The notes beneath the pieces are model-generated. The model saw nothing but the letters and a program-made list of their open reading frames with translations. It was not told where the DNA came from and did no database searches. Of a DNA stretch of 64,000 nucleotides, positions 18,804 to 28,106 are shown piece after piece; position 1 is the stretch's first letter, and each line of letters begins with the position of its first letter. A program made the position numbers and the translations under genes. Source of the stretch: Acidobacteriota bacterium. GTDB taxonomy: Bacteria > Acidobacteriota > Thermoanaerobaculia > Thermoanaerobaculales > Thermoanaerobaculaceae. The stretch covers positions 41,408 to 105,407 of the forward strand of contig PMLC01000087.1 of the NCBI GenBank assembly GCA_003158745.1, given 5' to 3'.

Positions 18804-19032
18804 TCTTGTTGCCACTGGAGTGCACGGCCACTCGGCGGGTTCTCGTCCAGTCCCGCCAGTCGGTCCGTCTTGTTGCGCGCACTGTCGCGCAGAAACTGTT
18901 CTAGACTTGCACCATGAAATCGATTGGTGAGAGCGGCGTGTGCGTGAGCACCCCCGATAGTCGTTGGTCGCGCCGCGGTGCCATCGTTACCGCGAAGGTG
19001 GTGGCGCAGCGAAGCGGCCCCGGAGCCGTCGC

Positions 19033-20145
19033 ATGAGCCTGGCCGGGCACCTGCACGAACTCGGTCTTCCGGACCTCCTTCAGATCGTGGCGATGGCTCA
19101 GAAGAGCGGACGCCTCGATTTGACCACACGTGACGGCGAAGGACTCATCGTCTTCCGCGCCGGACGGATCATCTACGCTGCCTCCAACGCGGCACGCGAG
19201 ACGCTCGGAAGCATGCTGGTGTGCCGACGCCTGATCTCCGAGGAGGCGCTGCGGCAGGCGCTCGACCGGCAACACCGTTCGCGCGAAGAGCGCCGGCTGG
19301 GATCGATCCTGGTGCAGATGCACGCGGTGTCGCAGGACGCGCTGGAGGCAGTGATCTACGAGCAGGTCCAGCGTGTGATCGGGGACCTCGTGAAATGGCG
19401 CGACGGGTACTTCAAGTTCGAGGCGATGGAGATCCCAGACCACGGCGAGATCGGCGTCGACGCCCGTGAGTTCCTGGCCCAGGACGGATTCAACGCCCAC
19501 AAGATCGCGCTCGAACTCTCGCGGCTCGCCGATGAGGCCAGGCGGACGCCCGCTGCGATGGCCGTTCCGACGCCGCCCGAGACCGCGGCGCCCGGGGACG
19601 CGGCGTCGGCGAGAAAGCCCGTGACCGACGGTGGGACGCCGCCGAGTTCGTCGCTCGGTTCGATCCTCGCGGTGCAACCGGTCACCTCCCTCACCGCGGA
19701 GGCCACGCTGGAGGTGCTGCGAGCGGGCGCGGCTGTGCTCTCGCGCGGCGTGCTCCTTCTCGTCGAGCGGTTCGGGGTGACGGGCGTCGGTCAGTTCGGG
19801 CTGGGAGAGGGAGACAAGGCCGTCGACGAGGGAATCCGCAACCTCTGGATCCCGCTCGACGGGGCCTCGGTGCTGTCCGATGTTGTCGCGTCAGGGACCA
19901 CTTTCCGGGGGCCGCTCCCGCACAACGAGGTGAGCGAGCTCCTGGTCGGCGAGCTCGGGGGCGGATGGCCCGCCGAGGTCGTCGTCCTGCCAGTCAAGGT
20001 CGGGCCGACCGTAGCGGCTGTGCTCTACGGGGACACCATGCCGGGAGGGAAGGCCATCCCGGCTCTCGCGCAACTCGAGGGAAGGCTCGAGGAGATCGGG
20101 TCAGCGATGGCCGTGCCGGACACCCCCCGCCCGAAGCGGAGTTGA
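19033..20145 (+). CDS. DUF4388 domain-containing protein
   Basis: MSLAGHLHELGLPDLLQIVAMAQKSGRLDLTTRDGEGLIVFRAGRIIYAAS...VIGDLVKWRDGYFKFE, typical DUF4388 N-terminal pattern. Start 19033 preferred over 18964. Confidence 0.75.
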   Translation: MSLAGHLHELGLPDLLQIVAMAQKSGRLDLTTRDGEGLIVFRAGRIIYAASNAARETLGSMLVCRRLISEEALRQALDRQHRSREERRLGSILVQMHAVSQDALEAVIYEQVQRVIGDLVKWRDGYFKFEAMEIPDHGEIGVDAREFLAQDGFNAHKIALELSRLADEARRTPAAMAVPTPPETAAPGDAASARKPVTDGGTPPSSSLGSILAVQPVTSLTAEATLEVLRAGAAVLSRGVLLLVERFGVTGVGQFGLGEGDKAVDEGIRNLWIPLDGASVLSDVVASGTTFRGPLPHNEVSELLVGELGGGWPAEVVVLPVKVGPTVAAVLYGDTMPGGKAIPALAQLEGRLEEIGSAMAVPDTPRPKRS

Positions 20146-20154
20146 TGCGGGCCG

Positions 20155-22830
20155 TCAGCGCGAGGCCGGGTCGGGGCGGTCGGGGTCGAGGCCGAGGCCG
20201 ATGATCGCCGAGGCGGCCAGCTCTGCCGGGACCGCACCCGAACGTGCCAGGGCGGCGAGCGTGGCGACCACGATGTGCTCCGCGTCCACCTCGAAGTGGC
20301 GGCGAAGAGCGGCGCGCGTGTCGGAGAGGCCGAACCCGTCGGTGCCGAGCGACGTGATCCCCTGCGGGACGAAGCGCGCCACCATATCCGGCACCGTCTT
20401 AATGTAGTCGGACGCGGCTATCACCGGTCCGCGAGCGCCGGCGAGCTGAGCGGTGACGTACGGCACGCGGAGGGGCTCGGCGGGGTGCAGGCGGTTCCAG
20501 CGCTCGACGGCGAGCGCGTCTGTGCGAAGCTGCTGGTAGCTGGTGACGCTCCACACGTCGGCGCCGACTCCGAAGAGCTCGGCCAGGATGTCCGCGGCAC
20601 GACACGCCTCTCGGACAGTGACGCCGCTGCCGAGGAGCTGGGCGCGGTGTGCGAACTCGCCTTCGGTGCGGCGCACCCGATAGATGCCCCGCAAAATCCC
20701 CTCTTCGATCCCGGCCGGCATCGCCGGCATCTGGTAATTCTCGTTGTAGAGAGTGAGGTAGTAGAAGACGTCCCGGCCTTCGTCCACCATTACTTTGAGG
20801 CCATCCTTGATGATGACCGCCAGCTCGTAGGCGTACGCGGGGTCGTAGACCCGCACATTGGGGACCACCGAGAAAAGTACCGGGCTATGACCGTCGTCGT
20901 GCTGCAGACCCTCACCCTGGAGGGTGGTACGCCCGGCGGTTGCGCCGAGCAAGAAACCGCGCCCGCGCGCGTCCCCAAATGCCCACACGAGGTCGCCAAC
21001 ACGTTGGTAGCCGAACATCGAGTAGAAGATGTAGAACGGCACCATCGCGAGACCGTGGGTGGAGTAGGCGGTACCGGCCGCGGTGAACGATGCAAGCGCG
21101 CCTGCCTCCGTAATCCCCTCCTCGAGGATCTGCCCGTCTTTCGCCTCCTGGTAGCGCAGGATCATGTTGTGGTCGACGGGTTCGTAGAGTTGCCCGTTGG
21201 CGGCGTAGATACCGAGTTCCTTGAACAGCGACTCCATGCCGAAAGTGCGCGCCTCGTCCGGGATGATCGGGACGATGCGCGGCCCGAGCCCGGCGGTTCG
21301 GAGCAGTTTCCTAAGCAGCTGCACGAACGCCATCGTCGTCGAAACCTCGCGGTTTTGAGGTGTGCCCTCGCAAAACTCCTTGTAGATATCCGCGGCGGGC
21401 AGCGCCGGCACGTTGACCTGCACCCGGCGAAGTGGCAGCGAGCCGCCGAGGGCGCGCCTCCGCTCGACGAGGTACTCCACCTCGGGGCTGTCCATGCCGG
21501 GGTGGTAGTACGGTGGGTCCTCGACGAGGGCTACGTCCGGGATCGGGAGGTGCAACACGTCCCTGAACGCCTTGAGCTGCGCCGCGTTGAGCTTCTTCTG
21601 CTGGTGCGTTGTATAGCGCCCCTCAAAGTCCTTGCCGAGCGCCCACCCCTTGACCGTCTTGATGAGCAGCGCTGTGGGTCTGTCCGGTTGCTCGGTTGCG
21701 GCCTTGTACGCGGCGTACACCTTGCGGTAGTCGTGGCCGCCAAACTTGAGGTTCCAGACCTCGAAGTCGGAGAGGTGCTCGACGAGCTTCGCGAGGCGCG
21801 GGTCCGCGCCGAAGAAGTGCTGCCGCATGAACGCCCCGCCCTCGACGTGATAGCGCTGCCACCAGCCGTCGACCACGGTGTTCAGGCGCTCGACCAGAAG
21901 CCCCGACGCGTCGGAGGCGAGCAGCGGATCCCACTCCCGCCCCAGAATCACCTTGATGACGTTCCAACCCGAGCCCCGGAATACCGCCTCAAGCTCCTGG
22001 ATGATCTTCCCGTTTCCGCGCACCGGGCCGTCCAGGCGCTGGAGGTTACAGTTGACCACGAAGATGAGGTTGTCGAGCCCCTCGTCGGCGGCTACGTGGA
22101 GAGCGCCGAGGGTTTCCGGTTCGTCGGTCTCGCCGTCGCCCAGGAACGCCCACACGCGGGATCCGCTCGTGTCCTTGAGGTTGCGGTTGTGCAGGTAGCG
22201 GTTGAAGCGCGCCTGGTAGATCGCGTTCAGGGGTCCGAGCCCCATCGACACCGTGGGGAACTCCCAAAAGTCAGGCATCGCACGCGGGTGCGGGTACGAG
22301 GGCAGCCCGTGCCCCGTGGTCTCGCGACGGAAGACATCGAGGTGCGCCTCGGAGAGGCGGCCCTCGAGGAACGCCCTCGCGTACATCCCGGGCGCAGCAT
22401 GCCCCTGGTAATAGATCTGGTCGCCGCTCCCGTCGGCCTTACCTCGGAAGAAGTGGTTGAACCCGACCTCGTAGAGCGCGGCCGCCGACGCGTACGTCGA
22501 GATGTGCCCGCCGATCCCCGGGTCGCGGTGGTTGGCGCGCGTGACCATCGCCATGGCGTTCCACCGCACGATGCGGCGAATGCGCTTCTCCATCTCCTCG
22601 TCGCCGGGGAACGCCGGCTCCTGCTCGGGGGAGATGGTGTTGATGTACGGGGTCTGGACCACCTCGATCCCGAGGTGCTGCATTCGGGCGCGCTTCAGCA
22701 CCTTGCGCAGAAGGAACTTGGCACGCTCGGGACCTTCGGTCTCGAGCACGTGGTCCAGCGACTCGATCCACTCGGCAGTCTCCGTCGGATCGGCATCGTA
22801 GAGCTGCTGCTTGAAAGCCGTGTCGTTCAT
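20155..22830 (-). CDS. aceE: Pyruvate dehydrogenase (acetyl-transferring) E1, homodimeric AceE type
   Basis: Start at 22828-22830; PTETAEWIESLDHVL, GDGETDEPETLGALHVAADEGLDNLIFVVNCNLQRLDGPVRGNGKIIQELE, TRTFGMESLF-like, LQGEGLQHDDGHS. Confidence 0.96.
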   Translation of the reverse strand: MNDTAFKQQLYDADPTETAEWIESLDHVLETEGPERAKFLLRKVLKRARMQHLGIEVVQTPYINTISPEQEPAFPGDEEMEKRIRRIVRWNAMAMVTRANHRDPGIGGHISTYASAAALYEVGFNHFFRGKADGSGDQIYYQGHAAPGMYARAFLEGRLSEAHLDVFRRETTGHGLPSYPHPRAMPDFWEFPTVSMGLGPLNAIYQARFNRYLHNRNLKDTSGSRVWAFLGDGETDEPETLGALHVAADEGLDNLIFVVNCNLQRLDGPVRGNGKIIQELEAVFRGSGWNVIKVILGREWDPLLASDASGLLVERLNTVVDGWWQRYHVEGGAFMRQHFFGADPRLAKLVEHLSDFEVWNLKFGGHDYRKVYAAYKAATEQPDRPTALLIKTVKGWALGKDFEGRYTTHQQKKLNAAQLKAFRDVLHLPIPDVALVEDPPYYHPGMDSPEVEYLVERRRALGGSLPLRRVQVNVPALPAADIYKEFCEGTPQNREVSTTMAFVQLLRKLLRTAGLGPRIVPIIPDEARTFGMESLFKELGIYAANGQLYEPVDHNMILRYQEAKDGQILEEGITEAGALASFTAAGTAYSTHGLAMVPFYIFYSMFGYQRVGDLVWAFGDARGRGFLLGATAGRTTLQGEGLQHDDGHSPVLFSVVPNVRVYDPAYAYELAVIIKDGLKVMVDEGRDVFYYLTLYNENYQMPAMPAGIEEGILRGIYRVRRTEGEFAHRAQLLGSGVTVREACRAADILAELFGVGADVWSVTSYQQLRTDALAVERWNRLHPAEPLRVPYVTAQLAGARGPVIAASDYIKTVPDMVARFVPQGITSLGTDGFGLSDTRAALRRHFEVDAEHIVVATLAALARSGAVPAELAASAIIGLGLDPDRPDPASR

Positions 22831-23008
22831 CCTCGCGTCTCCCGTTCCTGGCCCAGGGCCGCGCAGCCAGTTGCCACCCGCGGTCGACCTCCCTGGCACG
22901 TTACGCCGTGGCAGGCTTGAAAGGCGGCAGCACGCGGCGTGGCGAGCGGTGACGCCTGCCTGCGCGTCGCCTTGTCCCCTCAACACCGCAGCGAGCGCCG
23001 CTCTTCCC

Positions 23009-23224
23009 TTAGAGCACACCCACAAACACAACGTGACGACCTATTGTGCGCCCCCCTTGGGTGTTGACGGAAGCAGTGACGGCGATGGCGCGGGAGACGC
23101 CGGCCGCGCTGCGGGCGCCGATTGCCACGGCCGCCCCATGCTCGGCGAGCATCCGTGCGATCGCCCGCCCGATCCCCCGGCCCCCGCCCTTGACCAGCGC
23201 CACCCTGCCAGCGAGGTCAAGCAT
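23009..23224 (-). pseudogene. Truncated short-chain dehydrogenase/reductase N-terminus
   Basis: MLDLAGRVALVKGGGRGIGRAIARMLAEHGAAVAIGARS then unrelated tail and stop at 71 aa; no catalytic YxxxK region follows. Confidence 0.6.
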
Positions 23225-23340
23225 GATCGATCCCCAGGAACGCGATGGTACCGCTGCCGTGGTCCGGTTGGGGAGGGATTTGTTCCAGGCTATGCTGTCC
23301 TTTGTGACTAGGGGGAGCCGCGCGTTGCCGGGTGGGCCCG

Positions 23341-24276
23341 ATGCCTCTTGAGACCGGGGCCAGGCTTGGCTCGTACACCGTGGTCGGCCTTCTGGGAACC
23401 GGCGGGATGGGGGAGATCTACCGCGCCCGCGACGAGCGGCTCGCGCGAGACGTCGCGGTCAAGATCCTCGCCCCGGGACTCGCGGGGGACACCAAGGAGC
23501 ACGAGCGGTTCGAGCGCGAGGCGCGCACGCTGGCCTCGCTCGCACACCCGAACGTCCTCAACATCTTCGACGTCGGCGAGCACGACGGCCTCCGGTACGC
23601 GGTCATGGAGTTGCTGGAGGGCGGGACGCTCCGGGAACGGCTCGTCCGCGGTGCGCTGCCGTGGCGGACCGCGGTCGCCATCGCGATGGCCGTGGCAAAA
23701 GGACTGGCGGCGGTGCATGCCAAGGGGATCATCCACCGCGACATCAAACCCGAGAACGTCTTCCTGCTCGCCGATGGCGGTGTCAAGGTGCTCGACTTCG
23801 GGCTCGCCCATCGCGAGTCTGCGCCCGGCGCCGAACCGCAGCCCGAGCCGGAAACGCTGATCGGCACGGTCGTCTACATGGCCCCCGAACAGATCATGGG
23901 GATTGGAGCGGACGCGCGCACCGACATCTTCGCGCTCGGCGCCCTTCTCCACGAAATGCTCACCGGCGACAGGCCGTTCGGGCGGGTGACCGTCGGCGAG
24001 ACCATGGGCGCGATCCTCAACGCGGAACCTCTGCCGCTCGAGCCCCGCGCGGGGAAAGCGCCGGCCGCTCTGGCTCGTGTGATCCGACGCTGCCTCGAGA
24101 AGGAGCCCGACCAGCGACTGCAGTCCGCACTCGATGTCGCCTTCGCTCTGTCGGAGGTCACCACTTCCCCCCGCGTCGCGTCGCCGCAGACGAATTGGTG
24201 GGCGCGGGTGGCCTGGTTTCTGGCCGGCGTCGCGGTCGGCGCTGCGGCCACCGCGCTTCTCGTCGCGTTTCGATGA
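23341..24276 (+). CDS. Serine/threonine protein kinase with C-terminal TM helix
   Basis: LLGTGGMGEIYRARD, HRDIKPENVFLL, VLDFGLAH, GTVVYMAPEQ; ends in WWARVAWFLAGVAVGAAATALLVAFR. Confidence 0.94.
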   Translation: MPLETGARLGSYTVVGLLGTGGMGEIYRARDERLARDVAVKILAPGLAGDTKEHERFEREARTLASLAHPNVLNIFDVGEHDGLRYAVMELLEGGTLRERLVRGALPWRTAVAIAMAVAKGLAAVHAKGIIHRDIKPENVFLLADGGVKVLDFGLAHRESAPGAEPQPEPETLIGTVVYMAPEQIMGIGADARTDIFALGALLHEMLTGDRPFGRVTVGETMGAILNAEPLPLEPRAGKAPAALARVIRRCLEKEPDQRLQSALDVAFALSEVTTSPRVASPQTNWWARVAWFLAGVAVGAAATALLVAFR

Positions 24277-24506
24277 TGCCTGGGGAGCAATTACCCGAGG
24301 GTATCCCGAGGGCCGAACCGCGGGCGTGAATGGGCCGAGGAATCAAGCGACGGAGGATGGCGTTGGTCCGTGCGGGTTTCAGGAAGCGAAGCTTGCGGGC
24401 GTGGTCAACGACTGGTCGCCCGAGACGCTGTAGCATTGCAGCGGTCGGCGGGTGGCGCGAGGTGGCCTTAACGCCGCGGCGAACACCCCCGGGAGATCGA
24501 TGGAGC

Positions 24507-25799
24507 ATGGCTGAATCGGCAAGGACGCGATGCGCAGATGCCCTGGAGCAGGCTCTGTCTTCGGTGCCTTTCTACAGGCGGTGGAGATCGAGCGACCCAG
24601 GCCCGTCGCGGAGCCTCGCCGAACGACTCACAGCCCTGCCGGTTCTCTCGAAACGCGACCTCCGGACGTACGTGCCGCACGGCTTCGCGCACGAGAGCCA
24701 TCGGATCGGAGAAGGTTTTTCCTCGGGAGAAATCGAGCTCGTGACCACGAGCGGTACCGCCTCGGACCGCGTCTCGATCGTGTGGCATCAGCCATGGTGG
24801 GACCGTTCCGAACGGGAGGCTGCACGCGTGCACCCCGCTCTTGACAGCGTCTTCGAACGGCGACACCGCGAGGCGGTGCTCACTTCACCGTTGTGTGCCG
24901 GAAAGCTCTGCCACGTCGGCCGCGTGCCGATGGAGGAACGGGTCGTGGGCGATCTGCTCTTCCTCAACCAGGCGTTCGACCCGACGACATGGGATGCTCG
25001 AGAAATTCGACGCATGGTGGACGAGCTCGATCGATTTCAACCCGAAGTGATCGAAGCCGACCCCGCTTACTTGTCGATCCTGGCGCGTGCCTGCGTGCTG
25101 GAAGGTCTGCGCCTCCGTCAGCCGGAGTGCATCGTGCTCACGTACGAGTTCCCCTCGCGCGTTCACCTGCGCCAGATCGCACCTGCCTTCCCCGGCGTAC
25201 CGGTGGTGAGCTCGTACGGATCCACGGAGACCGGGCACGTCTTCACCCGGTGCGACGCAGGCGTGTTCCACGAGAACACCGCGACGTGCCACGTCGAGAT
25301 CCAGCCGCTGCGCGCCGCGAGCGGCGACGTGCGAATCGGGCGGATCCTCGTCACCACGCTGGATAATCCGTGGTTCACGCTCGTGCGCTTCGACGTCGGC
25401 GACCTCGCCCGTCTCCACGATGGCCTGCCGTGCTCCTGCGGGCGCCACGACGGTCTCGCCGTCGCGGCGATCGAAGGGCGGATCCGCGACCTCACGTTTG
25501 ACCTCGAGGGCCGCGCCGTGACCGTGAGGCGCCTCGACGACGCCCTCGGCGCCGCCGAGCATCTCCTCGGTTATCAGGTCGATCAGTGCGGGGCACGGGA
25601 GTACCTGGCCCGCTACACGGCCGAGCCGCATGCGGACGAGGCTACCGGCGAAGCCGTCGGAGACATCCTTCGTTCGGTGTACGGGCCCGGCGCGAGGATC
25701 ACGGTTCGGCGCGAGGCGGCGCTATCGCCCGAGCAGTCGGGGAAGTTCCGCCTGGCCAGGACCACGTTCGACTGGGATCCCCAGGAGCTGTTCTCGTGA
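24507..25799 (+). CDS. Phenylacetate-CoA ligase-like (PaaK family) adenylate-forming enzyme
   Basis: SVPFYRRW N-terminus, ELVTTSGTASDRVSI, VVSSYGSTETGHVF, RFDVGDLARLHDGLPCSCGRHDG. Start 24507 inferred. Confidence 0.8.
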   Translation: MAESARTRCADALEQALSSVPFYRRWRSSDPGPSRSLAERLTALPVLSKRDLRTYVPHGFAHESHRIGEGFSSGEIELVTTSGTASDRVSIVWHQPWWDRSEREAARVHPALDSVFERRHREAVLTSPLCAGKLCHVGRVPMEERVVGDLLFLNQAFDPTTWDAREIRRMVDELDRFQPEVIEADPAYLSILARACVLEGLRLRQPECIVLTYEFPSRVHLRQIAPAFPGVPVVSSYGSTETGHVFTRCDAGVFHENTATCHVEIQPLRAASGDVRIGRILVTTLDNPWFTLVRFDVGDLARLHDGLPCSCGRHDGLAVAAIEGRIRDLTFDLEGRAVTVRRLDDALGAAEHLLGYQVDQCGAREYLARYTAEPHADEATGEAVGDILRSVYGPGARITVRREAALSPEQSGKFRLARTTFDWDPQELFS

Positions 25800-27022
25800 C
25801 AGCGACGGCGCCGACCCGGACCGAGCCGCTCATCCACACCCGGGCGGACTTCCCGCTCCTTGGGCACGAGATCGACGGGCATCCGATCGTCTACCTCGAC
25901 AGCGCCTCGACGTCCCCCAAGCCGCAGTGCGTTATCGACGCCGTCACCAGGGTGTACCGCGACCTCACGGCCAACGTCCACCGGGGCGTGCACGCGCTCG
26001 CCGACGAGGCCACCGCCGCTTATGAGAGCGCCCGTAGGGAGATCGCCTCATTTCTCAACGCCTCGCCGGCCGAGATCGTCTTCACGCGCAACGCGACCGA
26101 GGGCATCAACCTCGTCGCGCATGGCCTCGGGCTCAAACCCGACGACGAGATCGTCCTGCCCGCGCTCGAGCACCACGCGAACTTCCTCCCCTGGAGGATC
26201 AGGGCGCGCCCGGTGACGATCGGTCTGACCGAGGACGGCCTTCCGCACTACGGCGACGTGGAGGCGGCGCTTTCGAGCCGCACGCGCCTGCTCGCGCTGG
26301 CGCACGTCTCCAACACTACGGGCGTGGTGGCGCCTGTCGAGCGCTGGGTCGCGGCCGCTCGCTCCCGCGGGCTCCCCGTGCTGATTGACGCAGCGCAGAG
26401 TTCGAGCCACCTGCCGATCGACGTGCGGGCCCTGGACTGCGACTTTCTCGTGTTGTCGGGCCACAAGATGCTCGGACCGTCAGGAATCGGTGTGCTCTAC
26501 GGGAAGCGCGAGCGCCTGGAGGAGCTGGACGTGTACCAGACCGGCGGCGGGATGGTGCGCTATCACGGCGACGACCGCTTCGAGGTTCAGGACGTGCCCC
26601 TGCGCTTCGAGGCGGGGACGCCCAACATCGAGGGCGCAATCGGGCTCGCCGCGGCGGTTGACTATCTCCGGAGCCTCGGCATGGAGGCCGTGCACGAACA
26701 CTCGCAAGAGCTCGGGCGCCATCTGGTGGAGGGCCTGCGCGCCATCCGCGGCGTGCGCATCGTGGCAGACTCCGCCCCCTTGGAGGACCGCATCGGTCTG
26801 GCCGCGTTCGGCCTCGAAGCGCCGGGTCTCTCCGAGGAATCGGTGGCCCGTCTCCTGTGCGACCGGTACCACGTCCTGGTCAGCGGCGGCTACCACTGCG
26901 CTCACATCCTGCACCACCGGCTGAACCTGCAAGGCTCCGTCCGCGTCTCCACCCATGTATTCAACACGCACGAGGAGATCGACGTCGTGCTCTCGGCGCT
27001 GGAGGAGATCGCCAGATGGTGA
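25796..27022 (+). CDS. Class V aminotransferase / cysteine desulfurase (SufS/NifS-like)
   Basis: VYLDSASTSPKPQ, VFTRNATEGINLVAHG, DFLVLSGHKMLGPSGIGVLYGK (PLP Lys), SGGYHCAHILHHRLNLQGSVRVS (candidate Cys). GTG overlaps the upstream stop. Confidence 0.9.
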   Translation: MTATAPTRTEPLIHTRADFPLLGHEIDGHPIVYLDSASTSPKPQCVIDAVTRVYRDLTANVHRGVHALADEATAAYESARREIASFLNASPAEIVFTRNATEGINLVAHGLGLKPDDEIVLPALEHHANFLPWRIRARPVTIGLTEDGLPHYGDVEAALSSRTRLLALAHVSNTTGVVAPVERWVAAARSRGLPVLIDAAQSSSHLPIDVRALDCDFLVLSGHKMLGPSGIGVLYGKRERLEELDVYQTGGGMVRYHGDDRFEVQDVPLRFEAGTPNIEGAIGLAAAVDYLRSLGMEAVHEHSQELGRHLVEGLRAIRGVRIVADSAPLEDRIGLAAFGLEAPGLSEESVARLLCDRYHVLVSGGYHCAHILHHRLNLQGSVRVSTHVFNTHEEIDVVLSALEEIARW

Positions 27023-27762
27023 GCGCCGGGCGCGACGGTCACATCGCAAACGGGGCTGCTGCGAGCCGCGCGCCCAAGCCGGTGTTCCTCATCGGAGGCG
27101 GAGATCACCGTGCGCGCAAGAAGCCTGACCCTTTGCTGGAGGTGGTCCTGGCGCAGGCCGGCAAACCGCGCCCTTCGATCGCCTACGTCGGCGTCGCAAG
27201 CGACGACGACCGCGGCTTCTTCCGTTGGCTCGCCGCCCTGTTTCAGCAGGCGGGTTCGGGAGACGTGCGCCTGGCGCGGCTCGCGTCGCCGCGCGCCGAC
27301 GTCGTCCAGGCACGTACGCTGCTCGAGCGCAGCGACATCGTGTTCATCAGCGGCGGCGACGTCGAGGCGGGGATGGCGCACCTCGACCGGCACGGGCTCT
27401 CGCCGTTGTTGATGGAACTCCATCGCGGCGGCAAACCGTTCTTCGGGGTATCGGCCGGCAGCATTATGCTCGCGCGGTGCTGGGTCCGCTGGACGGATCC
27501 GCACGACGACGCGAGCGCCGAAGAATTCCCCTGCCTGGGTGTGGCTCCCGTCGTGTGCGACATGCACGCCGAGTCCGACGACTGGGAGGAGCTGCGCGTG
27601 CTGCTGAAGCTGATCGGCAAAGGGGTCGGCTACGGAATACCGGCAGGAGGAGCGCTCCGCGTGGACCTGGACGGATCGGTAAGCGCTCTCGGCAGGCCCG
27701 TGCAGCGGTTTGCGAGCCGGTCAGGCATGGTCGAGAAGCTCACCGAACTCACACCGTCCTGA
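27016..27762 (+). CDS. Peptidase S51 family / cyanophycinase-like protein
   Basis: PVFLIGGGDHRA, IVFISGGDVEAGM, FFGVSAGSIMLA (nucleophile Ser elbow); overlaps the upstream gene stop. Confidence 0.8.
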   Translation: MVSAGRDGHIANGAAASRAPKPVFLIGGGDHRARKKPDPLLEVVLAQAGKPRPSIAYVGVASDDDRGFFRWLAALFQQAGSGDVRLARLASPRADVVQARTLLERSDIVFISGGDVEAGMAHLDRHGLSPLLMELHRGGKPFFGVSAGSIMLARCWVRWTDPHDDASAEEFPCLGVAPVVCDMHAESDDWEELRVLLKLIGKGVGYGIPAGGALRVDLDGSVSALGRPVQRFASRSGMVEKLTELTPS

Positions 27763-27899
27763 CCCCAACCCGAAGGTCCGTCCAGAGTTTCCACTTTGCT
27801 TTTGGCAACTTCTCTGGACCTGTGTGTGCCGGGGGTTTGTTGGGACGGTGACGCCTTGTAGGACGAGTTTTCTAAGTGGTTGATCTAGAACGATGTATT

Positions 27900-27946
27900 T
27901 GGCGCGCCGAGAGGGGCTCGAACCCCAGACCTTCTGATCCGTAGTC
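27900..27946 (-). other. 3' fragment of a tRNA-Arg(ACG)-like gene
   Basis: Minus strand: GACTACGGATCAGAAGGTCTGGGGTTCGAGCCCCTCTCGGCGCGCCA, anticodon loop to CCA; no matching 5' half (GCGCCGA acceptor plus D-arm) upstream. Confidence 0.7.
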
Positions 27947-28106
27947 GGCTTCGCGGGGCCGTACACCGGCTCGCGATAACAACCAGTTGCGACGGTCAGA
28001 CAACGCGCGGGTCTGTCCTCGATCCGCTGCCAGGGACGGCGGTAGAATCGATGCTGAGTAGAAGGGACCCCACATACTTCATCAGCCACACCCCCGCAGC
28101 GCCGCC

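Noticed and set aside
20275-22920. 881-aa + strand ORF opposite aceE
   Set aside because: Antisense frame mirror of a highly conserved enzyme; composition (EVE, RRVR, HVV runs) and lack of any domain indicate an artefact.
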